Of a DNA stretch of 64,000 bases, positions 54,697-61,772 are shown piece after piece. The stretch is from NCBI GenBank assembly GCA_964437335.1, contig CAYTGL010000014.1, positions 1 through 64,000 on the forward strand, written 5' to 3'. The notes beneath the pieces are model-generated. The model ran no database searches and was not told the DNA's origin. It worked only from the letters and a program-made list of their open reading frames with translations. Source of the stretch: JAITWN01 sp964437335. GTDB lineage: Bacteria; Pseudomonadota; Gammaproteobacteria; SZUA-140. Position numbers and translations under genes: made by a program. Each line of letters opens with the position of its first letter. The stretch's first letter is position 1.

Positions 54697-55181
54697 AATC
54701 TCCGCCGTTGCCGCCCGGAATCCTGAAACACCCGGTGCACTGCCTCTCGCTGGGGTTCGGCCTCGGCATGTCGCCGTGGGCGCCGGGCACCTTCGGAACC
54801 TTGCTCGGTATTCCGTGTTACTGGCTGATCAAGGACCTTTCGCTCGCGGCCTATCTCGGCGTGCTGGTTCTGCTGTTCGCAGCGGGCGTGTGGGCCTGTC
54901 ACGCCACGGCGCGCGCGCTCGGCGTGCATGATCATCCGGCGATCGTCCTCGACGAGGTCATCGGTTATCTGGTGGCGATGATCGCCGCGCCGGCCGGATG
55001 GCTGTGGATGGTCGCCGGCTTCGCGCTGTTCCGGCTGTTCGATATCTGGAAACCCTGGCCGATCCGTGGACTCGACCGCCGCGTGCACGGCGGGCTCGGA
55101 ATCATGATCGATGATGTCGTCGCCGGGTTTTATGCATTGCTGGCGTTACAGGGCGCGGCGTGGTTGATCGCCAGGGGATGA
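54693..55181 (+). CDS. pgpA: Phosphatidylglycerophosphatase A
   Basis: The 162-residue inner-membrane enzyme dephosphorylates phosphatidylglycerol phosphate. Family blocks are LGMSPWAPGTFGTLLG, VLDEVIGYLVAMIAAP and DIWKPWPIRGLDRRVHGG, ending DDVVAGFYALLAL. Three to four membrane helices are visible. ATG 54693 overlaps the thiL stop (ATGA) and has GGGGAT upstream. It is the last gene of the nrdR-rib-nusB-thiL run and converges on folE2. Confidence 0.95.
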   Translation: MKSPPLPPGILKHPVHCLSLGFGLGMSPWAPGTFGTLLGIPCYWLIKDLSLAAYLGVLVLLFAAGVWACHATARALGVHDHPAIVLDEVIGYLVAMIAAPAGWLWMVAGFALFRLFDIWKPWPIRGLDRRVHGGLGIMIDDVVAGFYALLALQGAAWLIARG

Positions 55182-55187
55182 TGGACC

Positions 55188-55213
55188 ATGCGGTTCGCTG
55201 CGCTCACCGCATC
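55188..55213. repeat. Short palindromic dispersed repeat, copy 2
   Basis: ATGCGGT and ACCGCAT form perfect 7-bp arms around an 11-base loop. Read on the - strand it matches the repeat at 21763 at most positions. It lies between the convergent pgpA and folE2 genes and may serve as a shared terminator. Confidence 0.65.
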
Positions 55214-55227
55214 AAATGAATCTCCGC

Positions 55228-56025
55228 TTAACCCTGCCGCTTGTCCTTCTCGATCAGCGCGTAGGCGGAATGATTGTGGATCGATTCGAAGTTTTCCGAT
55301 TCGAGCACGTAGCCCTCGATGCGCGGGTCGCGATTCAGTCGCGCGGCGACGTCACGCACCATGTCTTCGACGAATTTCGGATTATCGTAGGCCCGCTCGG
55401 TGACATACTTCTCGTCCGGCCGTTTCAGCAGGCCATAGATTTCGCACGAAGATTCCTCCTCGACGATGTCGATCAGGTCCTCGATCCAGACGAAGCCCCT
55501 CGTGTGCGCGGTGATGGTGACGTGGGAGCGCTGGTTGTGCGCGCCATAGTCCGAGATCTCCTTCGAGCAGGGGCACAGGCTCGTAACCGGGACGACGACC
55601 TTGACGGTCATCCGTGAGCTGTCGGCCGAGGCCTCGCCAATCAGCGTGACGTCATAATCGAGCAGGCTTTTGACCCCGGACACCGGGGCCGCCTTGTTGA
55701 CGAAGTACGGAAAGCGCATCTCGAGGTGGGCGCATTCGGCGACCAGCGTCTTGCGCATCCGGTTCAGGATATCCTTGAACGAGGCGACGGTGATCTCGCG
55801 TTCGTTGGTGTTCAGCAGCTCGACGAACCGTGACATGTGCGTGCCCTTGAAGTTGTGCGGCAGGTCCACGTACATGTTGAAGGTCGCGATCGTGTGCTGG
55901 TCGCCGCCGCTGCGGTCCCTGACCCGGACCGGATGGCGGATATGCTTGATGCCGACCTTGTCGATCGCGAGCTTGCGCGTATCCGGATGGCTCTGGACAT
56001 CGGCGATGACGCTGGTTTGGCTCAT
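55228..56025 (-). CDS. folE2: GTP cyclohydrolase FolE2 (GCYH-IB)
   Basis: The 265-residue enzyme of the T-fold family makes dihydroneopterin triphosphate from GTP without the strict Zn need of FolE. The metal Cys is in TSLCPCSKEISDYG, with AHNQRSHVTI following. The N-terminal VGIKHIRHPVRVRDR and FVELLN blocks are typical. It begins one base after the queD stop, in an apparent xseB-ispA-dxs-queD-folE2 run. Neighbouring queD points to queuosine supply, though folate is also possible. Confidence 0.95.
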   Translation of the reverse strand: MSQTSVIADVQSHPDTRKLAIDKVGIKHIRHPVRVRDRSGGDQHTIATFNMYVDLPHNFKGTHMSRFVELLNTNEREITVASFKDILNRMRKTLVAECAHLEMRFPYFVNKAAPVSGVKSLLDYDVTLIGEASADSSRMTVKVVVPVTSLCPCSKEISDYGAHNQRSHVTITAHTRGFVWIEDLIDIVEEESSCEIYGLLKRPDEKYVTERAYDNPKFVEDMVRDVAARLNRDPRIEGYVLESENFESIHNHSAYALIEKDKRQG

Positions 56026-56026
56026 G

Positions 56027-56413
56027 TCACTGCTCCTCGCTGTAGCGCACCCGCGCGGTTCCGGTTTCCCACAGGGTCACCGCCGTGACCCGCACCATCC
56101 CGCCGTTCAGGGTCTCGGACAGGCCGTGGTATAGAAAGGCCGCGATGTTTTCGGCCGTCGGGTTGATCTTGTCGAACGGCTTGATATCGTTGAGATTACG
56201 GTGGTCGAGTTCGCCCGCGAGGGCGCGCGCGGCCTGCTTGATGGTCTTGAAATCGAGGCCCATCCCGAATTCGTTCAGGGCGCTCGCCTCGACCTCTACC
56301 TCCACCTTCCAGTTGTGCCCGTGCAGCCGGCTGCAGTCGCCGGGGTAGTCGCGCAGGCTGTGTGCGGCCGCGAACTCGGTGGATACCGTCAATCGATAAC
56401 GTGGCTGCCGCAT
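56027..56413 (-). CDS. queD: 6-carboxytetrahydropterin synthase
   Basis: The 128-residue T-fold enzyme converts dihydroneopterin triphosphate to 6-carboxytetrahydropterin, the first dedicated step to preQ0. Zinc-binding His and catalytic Cys occur in EFAAAHSL and CSRLHGHNW. LDHRNLND and PTAENIAAF are conserved. It lies 18 bp downstream of dxs and one base before folE2. Small length matches single-domain QueD. Confidence 0.95.
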   Translation of the reverse strand: MRQPRYRLTVSTEFAAAHSLRDYPGDCSRLHGHNWKVEVEVEASALNEFGMGLDFKTIKQAARALAGELDHRNLNDIKPFDKINPTAENIAAFLYHGLSETLNGGMVRVTAVTLWETGTARVRYSEEQ

Positions 56414-56431
56414 GAATACCTGACCAATATA

Positions 56432-58327
56432 CTAGGAATTTACGCCAATGGAGGCCATTTGGCAAGAATCCGCGGTGAGGCGGGCCTCGATGGCGGCAAG
56501 AATCCCGTTCGCGTCGAGGCCGGCCTCGGCGAGCAGTTCGTCGCGGCTGCCCTGTTCGCCGAAGCGGTCCGGCACGCCGAGATGGATGACCGGTATCGTG
56601 ACGCCATGGGCGGCGAGACATTCACTGACCGCGCTGCCGGCGCCGCCGATGACGGCATTGTCCTCGACCGTGACCAGCAGCTCGTGCGTGGCCGCCTGCT
56701 GCAGCACGGTCTTCTCGTCGAGCGGCTTGATGAAGCGCATATTGACGACGCTCGCGTTCAGCGTCTCGCCGGCCTCGAGTGCCGGCTGCACGCAGGGGCC
56801 GAATGCTAGGATCGAGACGCCGCGGCCCTTGCGCGCGACGGCCGCCTGCCCGATCGGGAGCGGGGCTGCATCGCGGTGGATCTCGTGTCCGGGCCCGGCG
56901 CCGCGCGGATAGCGCACCGCGGCAGGTCCCGGATAGGCCCAGGCGGTCGTCAGCATGCGCCAGCATTCGTCCTCGTCGGCCGGCGCCATGACGACGATGT
57001 TGGGAATACAGCGCAGATAGCTCAGATCGAAACTTCCGGCGTGGGTCGGGCCGTCGGGGCCGACGATCCCGGCGCGGTCGATTGCGAACATCACCGGCAG
57101 GTTCTGCAGCGCGACATCGTGGATCAACTGGTCATAGGCGCGCTGCAGGAATGTCGAATAGATCGCGACAACCGGCTTCATGCCGCCACAGGCGAGGCCG
57201 GCGGCCAGGGTCACGCTGTGCTGCTCGGCAATGCCGACATCGAGGAAGCGTTCCGGGAAGCGCCGCGCGAATTCGATCATGCCGGAACCCTCGCACATCG
57301 CCGGCGTGATTGCGATCAGGTATGGATCAGCGGCCGCGGTCTCGCACAGCCAGGCGCCGAATATCTCGGAATAACCCGGACGGGCGGCCGGCGTCGCCGG
57401 TTTCAGGCCGTCCGCCGGATTGAATTTGCCGACGCCGTGATAGCCGCAGGGATTCTGTTCGGCCGGCGCATAACCCTTGCCCTTGCGGGTCACGACATGA
57501 AGGAACTGGGGGCCGTCGAGCGACTGGAGATTCTGCAGCGTCGTGACCAGGGTGTCGATGTCATGGCCGTCGATCGGGCCGATGTAATTGAAGCCGAGTT
57601 CCTCGAACAGCGTGCCCGGCATGACCATGCCCTTGACGTGTTCCTCGGCGCGGCGCGCGAGAGCCCGCATCGGCGGCACCGCGCTCAGCACCTTCTTGCT
57701 GCCCTCGCGCACAGTTGCGTAGAACTTGCCGGATAACAGTTTTGCCAGGTAGTTCGACATCCCGCCGACGTTTGGTGAGATCGACATCTCGTTGTCGTTC
57801 AGAATCACCAGCAGGTCGGCCTCGCTGTTGCCGGCATGATTGAGTGCCTCGTAGGCCATGCCGGCGGTCATTGCGCCGTCACCGATGATCGCGATGGCCT
57901 TGCGTCGCTCACCGCGCTGCTTCGCCGCGATGGCCATCCCAAGCGCGGCGCTGATCGAAGTGCTCGAATGGCCGGCGCCGAAGGTATCAAAGGGACTTTC
58001 CTCGCGCTTCAGGAAACCGGACAACCCGCCTTTTTTACGCAAGGTGGCCATCGCCTCGCGGCGGCCGGTCAGGACCTTGTGCGGGTAGGCCTGGTGGCCG
58101 ACGTCCCAGACCAGCAGGTCGTTCGGAGTGTCGAAGACATAGTGCAGCGCGACGCTGAGTTCGACCGCGCCGAGGCTGGACGACAGGTGGCCGCCGGTGC
58201 GCGAAACCGATTCGATTATGAAGCAGCGCAGCTCATCGACGACGGCCTGGAGACGGTTTGCGGGTAGCAGGCGAAGCTGGGTCGGGTCGTCGATACTCTC
58301 CAGCAGCGGGTACGGCGTTGTGTCCAT
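56432..58327 (-). CDS. dxs: 1-deoxy-D-xylulose-5-phosphate synthase
   Basis: The 631-residue thiamine-diphosphate enzyme joins pyruvate and glyceraldehyde 3-phosphate, the entry to the MEP isoprenoid route. HLSSSLGAVELSVALHYVFD and GDGAMTAGMAYEALNHAG bind ThDP. DRAGIVGPDGPTHAGSFDL and FLQRAYDQLIHDVALQ are in the pyrimidine-binding and central domains. ATG 58327 (MDTTPYPLL) is used; an upstream in-frame start at 58387 adds a basic, unconserved stretch. Confidence 0.97.
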   Translation of the reverse strand: MDTTPYPLLESIDDPTQLRLLPANRLQAVVDELRCFIIESVSRTGGHLSSSLGAVELSVALHYVFDTPNDLLVWDVGHQAYPHKVLTGRREAMATLRKKGGLSGFLKREESPFDTFGAGHSSTSISAALGMAIAAKQRGERRKAIAIIGDGAMTAGMAYEALNHAGNSEADLLVILNDNEMSISPNVGGMSNYLAKLLSGKFYATVREGSKKVLSAVPPMRALARRAEEHVKGMVMPGTLFEELGFNYIGPIDGHDIDTLVTTLQNLQSLDGPQFLHVVTRKGKGYAPAEQNPCGYHGVGKFNPADGLKPATPAARPGYSEIFGAWLCETAAADPYLIAITPAMCEGSGMIEFARRFPERFLDVGIAEQHSVTLAAGLACGGMKPVVAIYSTFLQRAYDQLIHDVALQNLPVMFAIDRAGIVGPDGPTHAGSFDLSYLRCIPNIVVMAPADEDECWRMLTTAWAYPGPAAVRYPRGAGPGHEIHRDAAPLPIGQAAVARKGRGVSILAFGPCVQPALEAGETLNASVVNMRFIKPLDEKTVLQQAATHELLVTVEDNAVIGGAGSAVSECLAAHGVTIPVIHLGVPDRFGEQGSRDELLAEAGLDANGILAAIEARLTADSCQMASIGVNS

Positions 58328-58404
58328 GGCGGTATGAAAAGTCCTTGTACGATCAGAAATAATGCGGCGTTTGGCCGAGTGATGCAAGCCTGAAAAAGCG
58401 GGCG

Positions 58405-59349
58405 TCAGTGCATGCGCCGGACGATATAGGCCGCAATCGCCCGCAGCAGCGCCGCCCGCTCGCCGAGCGGGGCGAGATGCTCGACGGCCTCATCGTGCAG
58501 GCGCATCGCCATCGCCCGGGCGCCCTCGACGCCGAGCAGGCTGACATAGGTGGGTTTGTTGTGCAGGCTGTCCGCGCCTTTCATCTTGCCGAGGGTTGCC
58601 GTGTCGCCCTCGACATCGAGGATGTCGTCGCGGATCTGGAACGCGAGACCGATCGAGTGTGCGTAGTTGCCGAGGACTCGCAGAATTTCGTCGTCATGGA
58701 CATCCGCGCCGAGCGCGCCGAGCAGGACGCTGGCGCGGATCAGCGCGCCGGTCTTGCGCAGATGCATGTTCTCGAGATCGGCGAGGTCGAGCGTCATGCC
58801 GACCGAGGCCAGGTCGATCGCCTGACCGCCGGCCATGCCGATAGAACTGCCGGCGACAGACAGCGTGTCGATCATTTTCAGACGGTAGCGGTCATCGATC
58901 GCGAGCGCAGGATCGCTCGCGAGGATATGGAAGGCCAGGGCCTGCAGTGCGTCGCCGGCGAGAATCGCGATCGCCTCGCCGAATGCGATGTGGCAGCTCG
59001 GCTTGCCGCGGCGGAGCGCATCGTTGTCCATCGCCGGCAGGTCGTCATGGATCAGTGAATAGGCATGGATCAGCTCGACCGCGCAGGCCGGGCCGTCGAG
59101 CTGTTCGATCGCCGCGCCGAAGGTTCGGCCGGTGGCATAGATCAGCACCGGGCGGATGTACTTGCCGCCGGCAATCCCCGAATAGCGCATCGCCTGGTGC
59201 AGCCCCTCCGGCGGGGTGTTTGCCGGAGGGAGCCAGTGATCGAGCGCGCGCTCGATCTGGCGCCGGCACAGCTCCATGAATACCGGGAGTGCGGCGGGGG
59301 CGTCAGTCCTGGTTGTCGACGTCGAGACTTCGGGTGTCGATCTTTCCAT
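58405..59349 (-). CDS. ispA: Farnesyl diphosphate synthase (geranyltranstransferase)
   Basis: The 314-residue prenyltransferase builds FPP from IPP and DMAPP. Both aspartate motifs are present: DDLPAMDNDALRRG and, later, FQIRDDILDVEGD. GGKYIRPVLIYATG is the IPP-binding region. ATG 59349 overlaps xseB by 47 bases with GAGGAAA adjacent. ATG 59277 would give 290 residues and the E. coli-like start, so the N-terminus is uncertain. Confidence 0.94.
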   Translation of the reverse strand: MERSTPEVSTSTTRTDAPAALPVFMELCRRQIERALDHWLPPANTPPEGLHQAMRYSGIAGGKYIRPVLIYATGRTFGAAIEQLDGPACAVELIHAYSLIHDDLPAMDNDALRRGKPSCHIAFGEAIAILAGDALQALAFHILASDPALAIDDRYRLKMIDTLSVAGSSIGMAGGQAIDLASVGMTLDLADLENMHLRKTGALIRASVLLGALGADVHDDEILRVLGNYAHSIGLAFQIRDDILDVEGDTATLGKMKGADSLHNKPTYVSLLGVEGARAMAMRLHDEAVEHLAPLGERAALLRAIAAYIVRRMH

Positions 59350-59560
59350 TTTCCTCGATCAGGATGTCCACTTTCTGTTCCGCCGCCTTGAGCGCCTGCT
59401 GACAGGCGCGGGTCAGGACGATGCCGCGCTCGAACTGTTTCAGGGATTCCTCCAGCGAGGCGTCACCCTGTTCCATGCGCCCGACGATGGCCTCCAGCTC
59501 CTTCAGGGCCTGTTCGAAATCCGGGGTGTCTTCGAATGTCCGGGCGGATTTTTTTGCCAC
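59303..59560 (-). CDS. xseB: Exodeoxyribonuclease VII small subunit
   Basis: The 85-residue helical protein partners XseA in single-strand DNA degradation. FEQALKELEAIVGRMEQGDASLEESLKQFERG is an unbroken block in the protein, of which the start FEQALKELEAIVGRMEQG is diagnostic. It heads the - strand run with ispA and dxs, as in other Gammaproteobacteria. A TATAAT on the - strand at 59611-59616 may be its -10, without a clear -35. Confidence 0.95.
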   Translation of the reverse strand: MAKKSARTFEDTPDFEQALKELEAIVGRMEQGDASLEESLKQFERGIVLTRACQQALKAAEQKVDILIEENGKIDTRSLDVDNQD

Positions 59561-59714
59561 GCGTGTATCCTTCCAGGGGGGAGCGACCCGCGGGGGCCAC
59601 GAGCCGGGACATTATATAACATCCTCCTCACGAGGCGCGGTGATTTTCCGCGCAGGGAGAATTCAGGGGATTCGTAAAACTGCTCGCGCACCAGAGGCTT
59701 CGCGCGTCCCGGCC

Positions 59715-59742
59715 TTGCCTGCTCCGGGCTTCATGTTAGACT
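59715..59742 (+). promoter_or_regulatory. Possible parE promoter with extended -10
   Basis: TTGCCT (59715-59720) and TAGACT (59737-59742) are 16 bp apart, with TG one base upstream of the -10. The parE start is 40 bp downstream. The rest of the 221-bp xseB-parE gap shows no ORF or large repeat. Confidence 0.4.
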
Positions 59743-59781
59743 CGGGCGGCTTTCAGACATCGAAGGGGAATTGACGCAGTC

Positions 59782-61674
59782 ATGAGCAGGGGGTACGACG
59801 CCGCCGAGATCGAGGTGCTGACGGGACTGGAGCCGGTGCGCAAACGCCCTGGTATGTATACCGACACCGCACGACCGAATCATCTCGCCCAGGAAGTCAT
59901 CGACAACAGCGTCGACGAGGTCCTCGCGGGCCACGCGCGCAACATTACCGTGACCCTGTACAAGGATGGCTCGCTCAGCGTCGAGGACGACGGGCGCGGC
60001 ATGCCGGTCGATCTCCACCCCGGGGAGAAGGTGTCGGGAGTCGAGGTGATCCTGACCCGTCTCCATGCCGGTGGCAAGTTCTCCGGCAGGAACTACCGCT
60101 TCTCGGGCGGTTTGCACGGTGTCGGCGTGTCGGTCGTCAATGCGCTGTCGAAGCGGCTCGAGGTGCGCATCCGGCGCGGCGGCAATGAATACGGCATGAC
60201 GTTCGCGAACGGCGAGCCGGCCTCGAAGCTGGAGGTCATCGGCAAGGTCGGCAAGCAGAACACCGGCACCTGGCTGCGCTTCTGGTCTGATCCGAAATAT
60301 TTCGAAACCGACAAATTCTCGCTGTCCCGGCTCAGGCATTTGATGCGGGCCAAGGCGGTGCTTGCGCCGGGTCTGCGGGTGCGATTCATCGATGAAAACA
60401 CCGGTGAAACCCTCGAGTGGCACTACGAAGGCGGCTTGCAGGACTACCTGCGCAGTGAACTGGGGGATGCCGTGATACTGCCCGATCCGGCATTTTCCGG
60501 CAGCATGGAGGGCCACAGCGAGGCCGTCGACTGGGCCGTTGCCTGGATCCCCGGCGACGGCGAGTTGATCACCGAGAGTTATGTCAATCTCGTGCCGACC
60601 GCGCAGGGGGGCACCCATGTCAATGGCCTGCGCACAGGCCTGACCGATGCGGTGCGCGAGTTCTGCGAGTTTCGCAACCTGCTGCCCCGCGGCGTCAAGC
60701 TCGCGCCCGAGGATGTCTGGGACCGTTGCAGTCATATCCTTTCAGTCAAGCTGGACAACCCGCAGTTCTCGGGCCAGGTCAAGGAGCGGCTGTCCTCGCG
60801 CGAGTGTGCGACCTTCGTCGCCGGTGTCGTCAAGGACAGCTTCGCCCTGTGGCTGAACCAGCATGTCGAGACCGGCGAGAAGATCGCGCAGATCGCGATC
60901 GCACGCGCCGAGAACCGTCTGCGCGCCGCGCGCAAGGTCGTGCGCAAGCAGGTCACCAAGGGCCCGGCGCTTCCCGGCAAACTCGCGGACTGCACGCTGC
61001 AGGACCTCGCCCGGACCGAGCTGTTCCTCGTCGAAGGGGATTCGGCGGGCGGTTCGGCGAAGCAGGCGCGCGATCGCCAGTTCCAGGCCGTGATGCCGCT
61101 GCGTGGCAAGATCCTGAACACCTGGGAGGTATCGCCGTCCGAGGTGCTCGGCTCGCAGGAGGTGCATGACATCTCCGTCGCGATCGGCGTCGAACCCGGC
61201 TCGACCGATCTTGCCGGACTGCGCTACGGCAAGATCGCGATCCTTGCCGACGCCGACTCCGACGGCGCCCATATCGCGACGCTGCTGTGCGCGCTGTTCA
61301 TGCGTCACTTCCGCGCGCTGGTCGCCGCCGGCCATGTCCATGTCGCGATGCCGCCGCTGTACCGGATCGACATCGGCAAGGAGGTGTACTATGCGCTCGA
61401 TGACGAGGAGAAGCAGGGCGTGCTCGATCGCATCGCCGCCGAACACCGCAAGGGCAAGGTCAATGTGCAGCGCTTCAAGGGCCTGGGCGAGATGAACCCG
61501 ATCCAGTTGCGCGAGACGACGATGGCGCCGGACACGCGCCGCCTGCTGCAGTTGACGATCGAGGCCGGCGACGACACCGACCAGATCCTGGACCTGATGC
61601 TCGCCAAGCGGCGCGCCGGCGACCGCCGCAACTGGCTGGAGCAGAAGGGCGACCTCGCGGAGCCGGTGATCTAA
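59782..61674 (+). CDS. parE: DNA topoisomerase IV subunit B
   Basis: The 630-residue ATPase subunit of topoisomerase IV decatenates chromosomes. The GHKL domain has EVIDNSVDEVLAGHA, DDGRGMPVD and GGLHGVGVSVVNALS. The Toprim domain shows LVEGDSAGGSAKQARDR and DADSDGAHIATLL. It ends MLAKRRAGDRRNWLE. The length and context next to parC separate it from GyrB, which is about 800 residues in relatives. Confidence 0.97.
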   Translation: MSRGYDAAEIEVLTGLEPVRKRPGMYTDTARPNHLAQEVIDNSVDEVLAGHARNITVTLYKDGSLSVEDDGRGMPVDLHPGEKVSGVEVILTRLHAGGKFSGRNYRFSGGLHGVGVSVVNALSKRLEVRIRRGGNEYGMTFANGEPASKLEVIGKVGKQNTGTWLRFWSDPKYFETDKFSLSRLRHLMRAKAVLAPGLRVRFIDENTGETLEWHYEGGLQDYLRSELGDAVILPDPAFSGSMEGHSEAVDWAVAWIPGDGELITESYVNLVPTAQGGTHVNGLRTGLTDAVREFCEFRNLLPRGVKLAPEDVWDRCSHILSVKLDNPQFSGQVKERLSSRECATFVAGVVKDSFALWLNQHVETGEKIAQIAIARAENRLRAARKVVRKQVTKGPALPGKLADCTLQDLARTELFLVEGDSAGGSAKQARDRQFQAVMPLRGKILNTWEVSPSEVLGSQEVHDISVAIGVEPGSTDLAGLRYGKIAILADADSDGAHIATLLCALFMRHFRALVAAGHVHVAMPPLYRIDIGKEVYYALDDEEKQGVLDRIAAEHRKGKVNVQRFKGLGEMNPIQLRETTMAPDTRRLLQLTIEAGDDTDQILDLMLAKRRAGDRRNWLEQKGDLAEPVI

Positions 61675-61677
61675 CCC

Positions 61678-61754
61678 GCATTATTTATGAACCGCGCATA
61701 CTATCAGGAGGGCCAAGGTCCGGATCCCTATTCACCAGCGTTCATGAATAATGC
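61678..61754. repeat. MITE-like inverted repeat between parE and parC
   Basis: GCATTATTTATGAAC (61678-61692) and GTTCATGAATAATGC (61740-61754) are reverse complements with one mismatch, around a 47-bp centre. The element starts four bases after the parE stop and ends 18 bp before the parC ATG. A single arm recurs at 45900-45914. No ORF lies inside. Confidence 0.75.
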
Positions 61755-61772
61755 GCACCTGGAGCTTGAACC

